Of a stretch of DNA of 64,000 nucleotides, positions 32,162-40,499 are shown piece by piece. Source of the DNA: Acidimicrobiales bacterium mtb01 (lineage in GTDB: Bacteria; Actinomycetota; Acidimicrobiia; Acidimicrobiales; Ilumatobacteraceae). The stretch's first letter is position 1, and every line of letters starts with the position of its first letter. The notes beneath the pieces are model-generated. The model was not told the DNA's origin and did no database searches. It saw only the letters and a program-made list of their open reading frames with translations. The position numbers and the translations under genes were made by a program. Location of the stretch: assembly GCA_004379135.1 (NCBI GenBank), contig NBNI01000007.1, positions 421,501 through 485,500 of the forward strand. Reading direction: 5' to 3'.

Positions 32162-34117
32162 GTGCCCACCGAACTCGATCGCCAGGCCGTCAACATCATC
32201 CGCGGCTTGGCGATGGACGCGCCGTTGGCCGCCAAGAGCGGCCACCAGGGCACCGCCATGGCACTGGCGCCACTCGGACACGTTCTGTACAGCCGGGTCA
32301 TGAAGCATGATCCGAGCGATCCGTCCTGGCCCGATCGCGATCGCTTCGTCCTGTCGGCGGGTCACGCGTCGATCCTGCAGTACGCGTTGCTGCATCTCAA
32401 CGGCTACGGCGTCGAGATGAGCGATCTGAAGGCGTTCCGGCAGTGGGGTTCGGCCACACCTGGCCACCCCGAGCGCGGACACACCGCCGGTGTGGAGGTC
32501 ACGACCGGCCCCCTTGGTCAAGGTCTGGCGAATGCGGTGGGCCTGGCTCTCGCCGAGCGGAATCTGCGCGCTCGATTCGGTGCCGAACTCTGCGATCACC
32601 ACACCTGGGTGATCGCGGGCGATGGTTGCTTGATGGAAGGTGTCAGTCACGAGGCGTCGTCGTTCGCCGGCCACCAGCGCCTCGGTCGCTTGATCGTGGT
32701 GTTCGACGACAACAAGATCACGATCGACGGCGGCACGTCGCTCACGTGCTCCGACGACGTCGTCGCACGCTTCACGGCCTACGGATGGTCGGTGCGCCAG
32801 CTCGGCGAGATCGGCGAGGACGTCGACGCACTCGAACGAGCGCTCGTCGACGCTCGCGATTCCGACGACGACCGTCCCAAGTTGCTCGTGTTGCGCACTC
32901 GTGTCGGCACTCCCTCCCCCGACTGGACCGACAAGCACGAGGCGCACGGCAATCCCTTCACGGCCGAGCACGTGTCGCGCACCAAAGCCGTCATGGGCGT
33001 TCCCGACGAACCGTTCTGGGCGCCGGCCGAGATCGTCGACGAATGCCGCCGACTCGCTTCTCGCAGTCGGGTGGTTCGCGAGGCCTGGCAGACGAGATTG
33101 TCCGCATCGTCGCGTCGCGCCGATTGGGATGCGACGTGGAGCTCGGGTCGTTCCGGCTGGTCCGATTCGTTGCCGCGTTTCGACGAAGGGCAGCAGGTCG
33201 CCACTCGGGTCGCCGTGCAAAAGGCTTTCGACGCGGTGGCCGATGGAGTCCCCGCTCTCGTGGCCGGGGCGGCCGACCTCACTGGCAACACCGGCGCCAA
33301 GTTGTCGGGTGCGGCACCCATGTCGGCGGCCACGCCCGAAGGTCGCCAGATCTACTACGGCGTTCGCGAGCACGCGATGGGTTCGATCATGGTCGGCCTC
33401 GCGTTGCACGGCGGCGCCGTTCCCGTGGGTGGAACCTTCTTCGTGTTCTTCGACTACATGAAGCCGCCGGTCCGCCTGGCTGCCCTGTCGCGTGCGAAGT
33501 GCGTGTTCGTGTTCAGCCACGACTCGGTCGGCGTCGGCGAGGACGGTCCGACCCACCAACCGATCGAACACTTGGCGGCCCTGCGCGCCATCCCCGACCT
33601 GCAGATCATCCGACCGGCCGATGCGAACGAGACGTCGGTGGCGGTGCGCGTCGCGCTCGAGCACGACGGTCCCACGGTGCTGGTGCTCAGTCGTCAGAAT
33701 CTCCCGGTCCTCACCGATGGCTCGGCGGTCGATCGTGGTGCGGGCGTGGTTCACGCCGCTTCGGGATCGCCGGTCGCCCAGATCGTTGCCACCGGAAGCG
33801 AAGTGTCGATCGCGGTGGAGGCGGCCCGCGCGTTGGCGACCGACAGCATCGAGGTGTCGGTCGTGTCGATGCCATCGTGGGATCGGTTCGAGTCGTGGCG
33901 TCGCGCCGATCGCTCGGCGGCCGATGCGGTCCTGCGCCCCGATCTACCCACCGTGTCGGTCGAAGCCGGTTCGACCTTGGGTTGGGAGCGGTACGCCGAT
34001 CGGTGCCTCGGCATCGATCGTTTCGGAGCCAGCGCTCCCGGAAACGTGGCCCTCTCTCAGCTGGGCATGAACGTCGACGCGGTGGCCGCGGCGGTTCGTT
34101 CGCTTGTGTCACGCTAG
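32162..34117 (+). CDS. tkt: Transketolase
   Basis: 651 aa thiamine-diphosphate enzyme exchanging two-carbon ketol units in the pentose-phosphate pathway. SGHQGTAMALAPLGHVLY, DRFVLSAGHASILQYALLHLNGY, TTGPLGQGLANAVGLA and the TPP motif GDGCLMEGVSHEASSFAGH...DDNKIT are typical, as are the C-terminal pyrimidine-domain FVFSHDSVGVGEDGPTHQPIEHL and GSEVSIAVEAA. A GTG start, with TACAGT eight bases upstream, is used; longer frames overlap the preceding gene. Transaldolase follows after four bases, so the non-oxidative branch is coupled. Confidence 0.96.
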   Translation: MPTELDRQAVNIIRGLAMDAPLAAKSGHQGTAMALAPLGHVLYSRVMKHDPSDPSWPDRDRFVLSAGHASILQYALLHLNGYGVEMSDLKAFRQWGSATPGHPERGHTAGVEVTTGPLGQGLANAVGLALAERNLRARFGAELCDHHTWVIAGDGCLMEGVSHEASSFAGHQRLGRLIVVFDDNKITIDGGTSLTCSDDVVARFTAYGWSVRQLGEIGEDVDALERALVDARDSDDDRPKLLVLRTRVGTPSPDWTDKHEAHGNPFTAEHVSRTKAVMGVPDEPFWAPAEIVDECRRLASRSRVVREAWQTRLSASSRRADWDATWSSGRSGWSDSLPRFDEGQQVATRVAVQKAFDAVADGVPALVAGAADLTGNTGAKLSGAAPMSAATPEGRQIYYGVREHAMGSIMVGLALHGGAVPVGGTFFVFFDYMKPPVRLAALSRAKCVFVFSHDSVGVGEDGPTHQPIEHLAALRAIPDLQIIRPADANETSVAVRVALEHDGPTVLVLSRQNLPVLTDGSAVDRGAGVVHAASGSPVAQIVATGSEVSIAVEAARALATDSIEVSVVSMPSWDRFESWRRADRSAADAVLRPDLPTVSVEAGSTLGWERYADRCLGIDRFGASAPGNVALSQLGMNVDAVAAAVRSLVSR

Positions 34118-34121
34118 GAGC

Positions 34122-35216
34122 ATGACCAACCTCTTCCGTCTGTCGTCCGAGCAGGGCCAGAGTCCGTGGCTCGACAACCTGAAGAGGAGCTACCTCACCA
34201 GCGGCGAACTCCAGCGCTGGATCGACAAGGGAATTCGGGGCCTCACGTCGAATCCGACGATCTTCCAGAAGGCGATCCAGGGATCGAGCGACTACGACGC
34301 CCAGTTCCGCGATCTCGTCCGGGCCCGGCGCTCGATCTCCGAGTCGTACTGGGAGATGGTCGTATCCGACATTCGCGGCGCCCTCGACGTGTTTGCGCCG
34401 CTCTATGCATCGTCTCGTGGTGGAGATGGTTTCGTGTCGGTCGAAGTCGACCCGAATCTCGCCCACGAGTCGGGTGGAACGCTGCAAGCCGGCCGCGAAC
34501 TGTGGCAGCGCATCGATCGCCCGAATCTGATGATCAAGATTCCGGCCACCGTCGACGGGTTGCCGGCCATTCGTTCGATGATCGCCGAGGGACGGAACGT
34601 CAACGTGACCTTGATCTTCGGCCTTGACCGCTACCAGAAGGTGATGGAGGCCTACATCGACGGTCTCGAGGATCGGGTCCGGGCCGGTGGCGAACCGACG
34701 GGAATCGCGAGCGTCGCGTCGTTCTTCATCAGCCGCGTCGACACCGAGATCGATCGTCGTCTGGACGAGGTGGGCACTCCCGAGGCCCTGGCCCTACGGG
34801 GTCGCGCCGCGGTCGCCCAGGCTCGTCTCGCCTATGACGCCTTCACGCGGACGTTCGGCGGTCCGCGTTGGGACTCCTTGAAGAAAGCGGGAGCCGTGGC
34901 GCAGCGGCCGCTGTGGGCGTCGACGAGTACCAAGAACCCGGCCTACCCCGACACGTTGTACGTCGACGAATTGATCGGGCCCGACACGGTGAACACCCTC
35001 CCCGACACGACGGTGGACTCGTTCATCGATCACGGTCGAGTGGCGCGAACGATCGACGCGGGCGTCGACGAGGCGCGGGCGACCTGGAGCGCGATCGGCC
35101 GTCTGGTCGATCTCGACGACGTTGCCGAGCGACTCGAGCGCGAGGGTGTGACCGCCTTCCAGAAGAGTTTCGATGAATTGCTCGGAGCGCTCGCGGCCAA
35201 GTCGGCCGAGTTCTGA
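34122..35216 (+). CDS. tal: Transaldolase
   Basis: 364 aa class I aldolase, of the longer actinobacterial type. Transfers a dihydroxyacetone unit from sedoheptulose-7-P to glyceraldehyde-3-P. LKRSYLTSGELQRWIDKGIRGLTSNPTIFQKAI, FVSVEVDPNLAHES, and NLMIKIPATVDGLPAI with the Schiff-base Lys K139, then NVTLIFG, ASVASFFISRVDTEID and PLWASTSTKNPAYPDTLYVDELIGPDTVNTLP. The ATG is four bases after the tkt TAG. An ATG-like start 18 bases earlier overlaps tkt and lacks the family N-terminus. Confidence 0.96.
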   Translation: MTNLFRLSSEQGQSPWLDNLKRSYLTSGELQRWIDKGIRGLTSNPTIFQKAIQGSSDYDAQFRDLVRARRSISESYWEMVVSDIRGALDVFAPLYASSRGGDGFVSVEVDPNLAHESGGTLQAGRELWQRIDRPNLMIKIPATVDGLPAIRSMIAEGRNVNVTLIFGLDRYQKVMEAYIDGLEDRVRAGGEPTGIASVASFFISRVDTEIDRRLDEVGTPEALALRGRAAVAQARLAYDAFTRTFGGPRWDSLKKAGAVAQRPLWASTSTKNPAYPDTLYVDELIGPDTVNTLPDTTVDSFIDHGRVARTIDAGVDEARATWSAIGRLVDLDDVAERLEREGVTAFQKSFDELLGALAAKSAEF

Positions 35217-35221
35217 TCCGG

Positions 35222-35446
35222 TCAGTCGGCTTCGAGTAGCCGGGCCGCTTTCTCGATCGCTCGGCGCGCCTGCGTGATGACGCGGTCGACGTCGGGTCGA
35301 CCGCTGCGCCGTTCGCTGGCCTCGCGGAGAATGTCGAACGAGATCTCGTCGAGCGATGCGCCGATCGACTCGAGTTGCGCGACGATCTCGGCCAGGCGGC
35401 GCCGGGTGGATGCGTCGATGGGATCGTTGGAGTCGTCGTGTTTCAT
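35222..35446 (-). CDS. Small helical protein downstream of glcF, unknown
   Basis: 74 aa, charged and helical (RRRLAEIVAQLESIGASLDEISFDILREASERR, then VITQARRAIEKAARLLEAD), probably a two-helix coiled coil. The ATG overlaps the glcF stop (ATGA), so it is translated from the same message. The first helix faintly recalls exonuclease VII small subunit, but the second does not and no xseA is near. Being real is supported by the overlap and the absence of a competing frame. Five bases separate it from the convergent transaldolase. Confidence 0.6.
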   Translation of the reverse strand: MKHDDSNDPIDASTRRRLAEIVAQLESIGASLDEISFDILREASERRSGRPDVDRVITQARRAIEKAARLLEAD

Positions 35447-36594
35447 GATGCGTCGCCGAGTGTGGCCGCAATGATGTCCACGGGGTGTCGCACATCCAGT
35501 CCGGCCGCGGCCAGGTGCTGAAGACAGCCGGGGTTGGCCGACGCGACGACCGCCTGCCGACCGGCGACGGCCTCGATGGCGGCGACCTTGCGAGAACGGA
35601 CTTCGCGAGCGAGCGCGGGCTGCACGAGTGCGTACGCTCCCCCGGCGCCGCAGCACAGTCCGTCGTCGGGAATCTCGACCATCTCGACGAAGCCCGCGAG
35701 ACAGTCGCGAACGGAACCGTGGCTGCGCTGGACGTGCCGCAGATGACACGGGTCCTGGATCACCACGGTCTCGCGAACCGCCGGTCGGGGAAGTCGATCG
35801 ACCCGCGGGGCGAGCCACTCGTGCACGTCGAGGACGCGGGCCGAGAATGCGCGGCTCGCGTCGGTGTCGAGGAGATGTCCGTAGTCCTTGAGCGCGGCTC
35901 CGCAGCCGGCCGAGTTCACCAGGATCGGAGCGTCGCCCGGCATGGAGAGCATGGTCTGGCGGGCCAGGTCGCGACTGTCGAGCCCCGCGTGCGCGTGGAG
36001 AGCGCCGCAGCACGCTCCACCCGACACTCCGAACGTCGTCCCGAGTTCCGAGACGATGTGCGCGGTCGATCGATGGGTTCGACGTTGCCACGCATCCATC
36101 ACGCATCCGGTGAAGATCCAGACGTCGGGGGTGGCCGACGTGGCGCGCAGCGGACGCCCGTTGCGGATGGGGATCGGGCCCGGATCGAAACGGCGAGGGA
36201 CGAGGCGCGCACGACGTGCGACGGCGAGTACCCGTGATCCGGCGACGACGATGCGGTGGCGAGGCAGTAACCGCAACCCGAATCGCAACCAGAGCGGAAC
36301 CGTCGAACGCCCGACACCCGAGTCGTCGGCGAGGCGAGCCTTGGTGTGCTCGATGAGCCGGCCGTACGGAACTCCACTCGGGCAGGCCGGTTCGCAGCCA
36401 CGGCACTGGATGCAGGTGTTGAGGTAGTGGGCCACGTCGTGGTCGACCGCAACCGTTCCCGCTTCGATCGATCGCATGATGGCGATACGGCCGCGCGGCG
36501 ACAATGCCTCCTCGCCCGAGACCCGGAACGTCGGACAATGCGGCAGGCACAGGCCGCATCCGACGCACGTGTTGAGGTCCTCGTCGAACGACAC
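35443..36594 (-). CDS. glcF: Glycolate oxidase iron-sulfur subunit GlcF-like
   Basis: 383 aa. Two 4Fe-4S motifs near the N-terminus (CVGCGLCLPHCPTF and CIQCRGCEPACPSG) and two CCG domains (FTGCVMDAW with GACCGALHAHAG; CHLRHVQRS with CCGAGGAY). It passes electrons from the GlcDE flavin part to the quinone pool. GTG 36594 has TACCCT six bases upstream. glcE and glcD lie upstream on the same strand, but separated by a gene on the other strand, so this subunit must have its own promoter. The partner small gene overlaps its 3' end. Confidence 0.88.
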   Translation of the reverse strand: MSFDEDLNTCVGCGLCLPHCPTFRVSGEEALSPRGRIAIMRSIEAGTVAVDHDVAHYLNTCIQCRGCEPACPSGVPYGRLIEHTKARLADDSGVGRSTVPLWLRFGLRLLPRHRIVVAGSRVLAVARRARLVPRRFDPGPIPIRNGRPLRATSATPDVWIFTGCVMDAWQRRTHRSTAHIVSELGTTFGVSGGACCGALHAHAGLDSRDLARQTMLSMPGDAPILVNSAGCGAALKDYGHLLDTDASRAFSARVLDVHEWLAPRVDRLPRPAVRETVVIQDPCHLRHVQRSHGSVRDCLAGFVEMVEIPDDGLCCGAGGAYALVQPALAREVRSRKVAAIEAVAGRQAVVASANPGCLQHLAAAGLDVRHPVDIIAATLGDAS

Positions 36595-36600
36595 GACTTC

Positions 36601-36606
36601 AGGGTA
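36601..36606 (-). promoter_or_regulatory. -10 box TACCCT, leaderless start of glcF
   Basis: Six bases before GTG 36594; only seven bases from the opposing -10 box. Confidence 0.6.
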
Positions 36607-36613
36607 TTCGGTC

Positions 36614-36619
36614 TACTGT
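36614..36619 (+). promoter_or_regulatory. -10 box TACTGT, leaderless start of the MDMPI-family gene
   Basis: Six bases before ATG 36626. Confidence 0.6.
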
Positions 36620-36625
36620 TCTGCC

Positions 36626-37333
36626 ATGGCTCTCGATCACCTGGCCGCCGTCGAACACATGACCGAGGCCATTCGCTCGCGTGTCGAGGTTGATCCGAAC
36701 CTCGATGTTCCCGACTGCCCCGGATGGAACGCCCGTCGCCTTCTCGCGCACATGGGTTCGGTCCACGCCATGATGAGCAATTTGGTCGGTACGCGCGCGA
36801 CCTCGTTCGGACCTCCGCGTCCCGATCAGAAAGCGCCGGCCGAGGGTTCGCTGTCCGACTGGTTCGGGGTACGTCTGACGGAAGTTCTCGGGGTGCTCCG
36901 CGAGCGACCCGTGTCCGACCCTCAGTGGTCGTGGACGGCCGATCACACCGTTGGCTTCTACCATCGCAGACTGTTGTTCGAGTCGGCCGTCCATCTGGCC
37001 GACATCCAGCGGGCTCGGGGCGAAGCCCCGGCGATCGATCGTGAAATTGCCGTGGCCGGAATCGACGAGTTCTTCCAATTGATGCTGCCGGCCTCGACCA
37101 AACCCAAGCCCGTCGGCTCGCTCCATCTGCATTGCACCGACGGCGACGGTGAATGGCTGGTACGCAACGTCGACGACGTGATCGTCACGACGCACGAGCA
37201 CGCCAAGGGCGACGCGGCCTGGCGTGGTCCGGCTTCGGCGCTCTTCTTGTACGCATGGGGACGGCGAAGCGATTCCGTCGAGGTACTCGGCGATCAGGCC
37301 GTGTCGGCCGCCTGGGCCTCGGCCGCCCCCTGA
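36626..37333 (+). CDS. Maleylpyruvate isomerase-family (mycothiol-dependent, DinB-like) protein
   Basis: 235 aa. N-terminal four-helix MDMPI domain: LAAVEHMTEAIRS, DVPDCPGWNARRLLAHMGSVHAMM, and FYHRRLLFESAVHLADIQRARG, with candidate metal ligands in LLAHMGSVH and the Glu/His of ESAVHLAD. The C-terminal part (SLHLHCTDGDGEWLVRN, GPASALFLYAWGR) is the SCP2-like C-terminal domain common in this family. The family includes mycothiol-dependent maleylpyruvate isomerase, but most members have unknown substrate. ATG 36626 with TACTGT six bases upstream. It sits inside the glc gene set on the opposite strand; its stop abuts the glcE stop by one base. Confidence 0.8.
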   Translation: MALDHLAAVEHMTEAIRSRVEVDPNLDVPDCPGWNARRLLAHMGSVHAMMSNLVGTRATSFGPPRPDQKAPAEGSLSDWFGVRLTEVLGVLRERPVSDPQWSWTADHTVGFYHRRLLFESAVHLADIQRARGEAPAIDREIAVAGIDEFFQLMLPASTKPKPVGSLHLHCTDGDGEWLVRNVDDVIVTTHEHAKGDAAWRGPASALFLYAWGRRSDSVEVLGDQAVSAAWASAAP

Positions 37334-37334
37334 C

Positions 37335-38228
37335 TCACTGCGGGAAGACCACGTCGGGATTCAGTCGGCGATCGGGATCGAATTCGTCGAGGAGACGAAG
37401 CTCGATGCGGTTCGGCGTTCCGCGGCGGGACGGCTGAGGTTCCACGTGGTGGACGATGCCGACTCCGACCTCGGCCCACACCGGTGCGCGCGCCGATCGC
37501 ACGATCGCGGGCACCTCGATCGGAGCCACGGACCATCGGTGGGTGAATTCGTTCTCGGCGAAGGGTGCTCCGGTGCGCGGCGACAAACCGAATCGACGAG
37601 AACTTTCGGCGATGTCGTCGGGGTCTCCGTCGAGTCGGATCGCGAGACGATCGCCGTTCCAGAGAAGAGCGGCTGGTCGGTACAGGACCGTTTGCAACTC
37701 GACGACCCGCGACCAGTCGGCGTCGGTCTCGAACCACGACGATGCTCTCGGCACGGGTCGGGTGCGCAGGATGACCCGAGCGATGAATCCGAGTCGTCCG
37801 AATGATCCGACCAGCAATCGAGCCAGGTCGAATCCGCTCACGTTCTTCACCGTCGGGCCTCCGACGGTGATCAATTCGCCGCGATGATCCACGAAGGTGG
37901 CCTGCAGAAGAGTGTCGCGTACCGGGCCCACGCCCAGGCGGTCGATTCCGGATCGACCGACCGACAGTGCGCCACCCACCGTCCCCGAGCCGGGCAACGC
38001 GACGCTCTGCCCGTTTTCGGCCGTCACGTTCCGGATCGACTCCAGAGGAGTCCCGGCTCCGCAGGTGATCGTCATTTCGTCGGGGTGGTACTCGACCACT
38101 CCGTTCGGAGCCGTGACGACGCGATCGATGTCGACGTTCACGGTGCGCTCGACCGTTCGTGACGAACGTCCGCGAATCGAGACCGTTCCGCTCGTTCCGA
38201 CTCGCTCGGCGAAGCCGGTCAGATCCAT
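37335..38228 (-). CDS. glcE: Glycolate oxidase FAD-binding subunit GlcE-like
   Basis: 297 aa. Short FAD-binding type 4 domain related to GlcD: VDIDRVVTAPNGVVEYHPDEMTITCGAGTPLESI, SVALPGSGTVGGALSVGRSGIDRLGVGPVRDTLLQA and GGPTVKNVSGFDLARLLVGSFGRLGFI. It forms a heterotrimer with GlcD and GlcF in E. coli. ATG 38228 is used; the gene overlaps glcD by ten bases. The end of the run is the MDMPI gene that lies in the opposite direction with one base between the stops. Confidence 0.85.
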   Translation of the reverse strand: MDLTGFAERVGTSGTVSIRGRSSRTVERTVNVDIDRVVTAPNGVVEYHPDEMTITCGAGTPLESIRNVTAENGQSVALPGSGTVGGALSVGRSGIDRLGVGPVRDTLLQATFVDHRGELITVGGPTVKNVSGFDLARLLVGSFGRLGFIARVILRTRPVPRASSWFETDADWSRVVELQTVLYRPAALLWNGDRLAIRLDGDPDDIAESSRRFGLSPRTGAPFAENEFTHRWSVAPIEVPAIVRSARAPVWAEVGVGIVHHVEPQPSRRGTPNRIELRLLDEFDPDRRLNPDVVFPQ

Positions 38229-39649
38229 GCGCCCTCGGGGACGTGCTGGACGTCGCCACACGACGCCGGACTGGGGAGGACCTTGAAGGGATTGGCCAAA
38301 CCGCTCGGATCGAAGGAGCGCCGAACGGCCGCTTGGGCTTCGAGATCGAGTTCGGAGAACATCAAGGACATGTAGTCGCGCTTCTCCAGACCGATGCCGT
38401 GCTCCCCGGACAGGACCCCTCCGGCCGCCACGCTCGCCCGGACGATCTCCTCACCGGCGGCATGAACGCGTTCCATGACACCCGGTTCGCGTTTGTCGAA
38501 CACGAGCAGCGGGTGGAGGTTGCCGTCGCCGGCGTGGAACACGTTCAACACGAGAAGATCGTGTCGGTCGACGATGCGGTAGATCTCGTCGAGGACCTCG
38601 GGAAGGCGACGACGTGGCACCACGGTGTCGTGGAGGTAGTAGTTGGGTTTGATCCGGGCCACCGCCCCGAATGCCGTCTTGCGGCCCTTCCACAGGAGCG
38701 CCCGCTCGGCCTCGTCGCGGGCCACGCGAATCGTGCGCGCCCGATGCTCGCGGCCGATCTCGGCGACTCGTTCGGCCTGCGCGTCGACATCGTGGGCGAG
38801 CCCCGTGACTTCGACCAGCAGAACCGCAGCCGCATCCAAGGGAAGACCGGCGTGGACGTATTGCTCGACGGCTTCGATGCACAGGGCATCCATCATCTCG
38901 AGGGCGGCCGGAACCATGCCGGCCGCGATGATCGAACTGACCGTGTCGGCTCCGTCGCGAACGGACGTGAAGTCGAGCAGCATCGTGCGCACCGTCGGTG
39001 GGTTCTGAGTGAGTCGAACGCAGACCTTGGTGGCGATGCCGAACATTCCCTCGCTGCCGACGAATGCTCCGCGCAAGTCGAGTCCGTCCGGTTCGGGTTC
39101 CTCCCCACCCAGAACGACGACCTGGCCGTCGCTGAGGACGACTTCCAGCGCGAGCACGTGGGCCGAGGTGACTCCATCGGCTAAGCAATGCGGGCCGCCC
39201 GAATTATTGGCCACGTTTCCGCCGACGGTGCAGCTCTGTTGGCTGCTCGGGTCGGGTGCGAAGTGGAGATCGTGGCCCATGGCCGCCATGTGCCGCGACA
39301 GATCGAGATTGAGCACGCCCGGTTCGACCCAGGCCAGGCGGTTGACCGGATCGACCGACAGAACCCGATTCATCTTCGTCAGACAGATCACCAGCGCACC
39401 ATCGAGAGGTGTGGCTCCCCCGGCGAGTCCGGTTCCGGCGCCGCGAGCGACGAAGGGACGTCCATGGCGATTGCACGTGGTCACCACGTGTACGACTTCG
39501 TCGAGCGACGTGGGGTACACCACCACTCCGGCTCGACCCTCGATGGTCGACGCGTCGTGGTCGAACAACGACACCTCGATCGGATTGCGGTGGACGTGGG
39601 AAACCCCGCGGGTCAGATCGACGATGAAGTCGTCGGCCGGCCGCGTCAT
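38219..39649 (-). CDS. glcD: Glycolate oxidase subunit GlcD / FAD-linked oxidase
   Basis: 476 aa FAD-linked oxidase of the GlcD/D-lactate dehydrogenase type; oxidises glycolate or a similar 2-hydroxy acid. VVYPTSLDEVVHVVTTCNRHGRPFVARGAGTGLAGGATPLDGA, the FAD-contact PDPSSQQSCTVGGNVANNSGGP, and the C-terminal metal and substrate part HDTVVPRRRLP, NVFHAGDGNLHPLLVFD and SGEHGIGLEKRDYM. ATG 39649 overlaps the stop of the DUF6167-like gene by four bases, so it ends the long recombination/translation run. Whether the true substrate is glycolate cannot be set from sequence. Confidence 0.88.
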   Translation of the reverse strand: MTRPADDFIVDLTRGVSHVHRNPIEVSLFDHDASTIEGRAGVVVYPTSLDEVVHVVTTCNRHGRPFVARGAGTGLAGGATPLDGALVICLTKMNRVLSVDPVNRLAWVEPGVLNLDLSRHMAAMGHDLHFAPDPSSQQSCTVGGNVANNSGGPHCLADGVTSAHVLALEVVLSDGQVVVLGGEEPEPDGLDLRGAFVGSEGMFGIATKVCVRLTQNPPTVRTMLLDFTSVRDGADTVSSIIAAGMVPAALEMMDALCIEAVEQYVHAGLPLDAAAVLLVEVTGLAHDVDAQAERVAEIGREHRARTIRVARDEAERALLWKGRKTAFGAVARIKPNYYLHDTVVPRRRLPEVLDEIYRIVDRHDLLVLNVFHAGDGNLHPLLVFDKREPGVMERVHAAGEEIVRASVAAGGVLSGEHGIGLEKRDYMSLMFSELDLEAQAAVRRSFDPSGLANPFKVLPSPASCGDVQHVPEGAWI

Positions 39650-40020
39650 CGGCGACGACGGGGTGCGACGAAACCAGGATCGAACTGGCGCAGCACCACG
39701 ACACGACCCGGTTCGACCGGTTCGCCGTCGACGAGCAGCGCGTCCTCGACACGGATCGGGTCGTCGGTGCCGGTCAAGGGCTCGAGGCGGCCGTCGAGAC
39801 GAGCCCGTAATTCGGCTTCCTTCGTCTGCATCGCTTCGCGACCTTCGCGCATCGCGTCGCCCACGTCGTTGATGCGGTCGCGGACCTTGATGCGGGCGTC
39901 CTTCACGACCTTCACCGGGGCCAGGGTCTCCACTTTCTTCTTCACGCGACGACCGGCCACGACGACTCCGGCCGCTCCCGTGACGATTCCGCCGACGAAC
40001 CACACGAATCTCTTGATCAT
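39646..40020 (-). CDS. DUF6167-like small membrane-anchored protein
   Basis: 124 aa. IKRFVWFVGGIVTGAAGVVVAG forms one N-terminal membrane segment; the rest is a charged helix (VKKKVETLAPVKVVKDARIKVRDRINDVGDAMREGREAMQTKEAELRARL) and a tail ending APRRRR. Layout matches the small protein that follows the DUF948 protein in other actinobacteria, where alaS usually comes next; here glcD does. ATG 40020 is preferred over GTG 40035 because GGAGG lies about seven bases before it. Function unknown. Confidence 0.65.
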   Translation of the reverse strand: MIKRFVWFVGGIVTGAAGVVVAGRRVKKKVETLAPVKVVKDARIKVRDRINDVGDAMREGREAMQTKEAELRARLDGRLEPLTGTDDPIRVEDALLVDGEPVEPGRVVVLRQFDPGFVAPRRRR

Positions 40021-40499
40021 GCGCCCTTCCTCCACGGAATCACGTTCGACGCAGTGCGGCGTCGTCCATCACGACGCCCGTCACGGCGTTCGTCACGACC
40101 ATCGTCACGACCATCGTCACGGCGTCGACGACGTGTCAGGCGTTGGGCGGCTCGCGACGTCCCCGATGCGAGGGCCGCCGCTTTGATGACCGGTGTCGCC
40201 AGGGCGGTGCGGGCGACGCGACCGCTCCCGGAGACCGCTCCGCTGATGGCCTCGGCCGAACCGAGGACGCGGTCGAAGCGAGCGAGATCGCGCTGAGCCT
40301 CGTGCATCGCATCGCGAGCCTCGTCGGTCGACACGCGGAGATCGGCGATGAGCGGTCGGGTCTCCTGGCGAAGGGCGTCCACCTCGTCGCGTATGGCTCG
40401 CAGCGTGTCGTGCACCCGGAGCAGGACGACGACGAGGGCAGCGAACCCGACGGCGCACAGAACGGCGGCCAGAACGATGGTGAGTTCACCGGCGGTCAT
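40017..40499 (-). CDS. DUF948-like membrane-anchored protein
   Basis: 160 aa. One N-terminal membrane segment (ELTIVLAAVLCAVGFAALVVVLL), then a helix (VHDTLRAIRDEVDALRQETRPLIADLRVSTDEARDAM) typical of DUF948, and a basic tail with the repeated RDDGRDDGRDERRDGRRDG, encoded by imperfect 12-base repeats (about 40080-40130). The tail length is probably variable between relatives. The ATG overlaps the rarA stop by four bases and the stop overlaps the next start by four bases, so all three are coupled. Confidence 0.75.
   Translation of the reverse strand: MTAGELTIVLAAVLCAVGFAALVVVLLRVHDTLRAIRDEVDALRQETRPLIADLRVSTDEARDAMHEAQRDLARFDRVLGSAEAISGAVSGSGRVARTALATPVIKAAALASGTSRAAQRLTRRRRRDDGRDDGRDERRDGRRDGRRRTASNVIPWRKGA
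40080..40130 (-). repeat. 12-base coding repeats of the DUF948-like tail
   Basis: Imperfect repeats of CGTCACGACCAT (plus strand) encode the Arg/Asp-rich tail. In frame and therefore likely to vary in number without frameshift. Confidence 0.7.

Noticed and set aside
35222-35446. Exonuclease VII small subunit (xseB)
   Set aside because: The first helix is similar in style, but the second half does not match and xseA is not nearby.
40068-40140. Intergenic repeat cluster near the DUF948-like gene
   Set aside because: The repeats are in frame inside the gene and encode its Arg/Asp tail.
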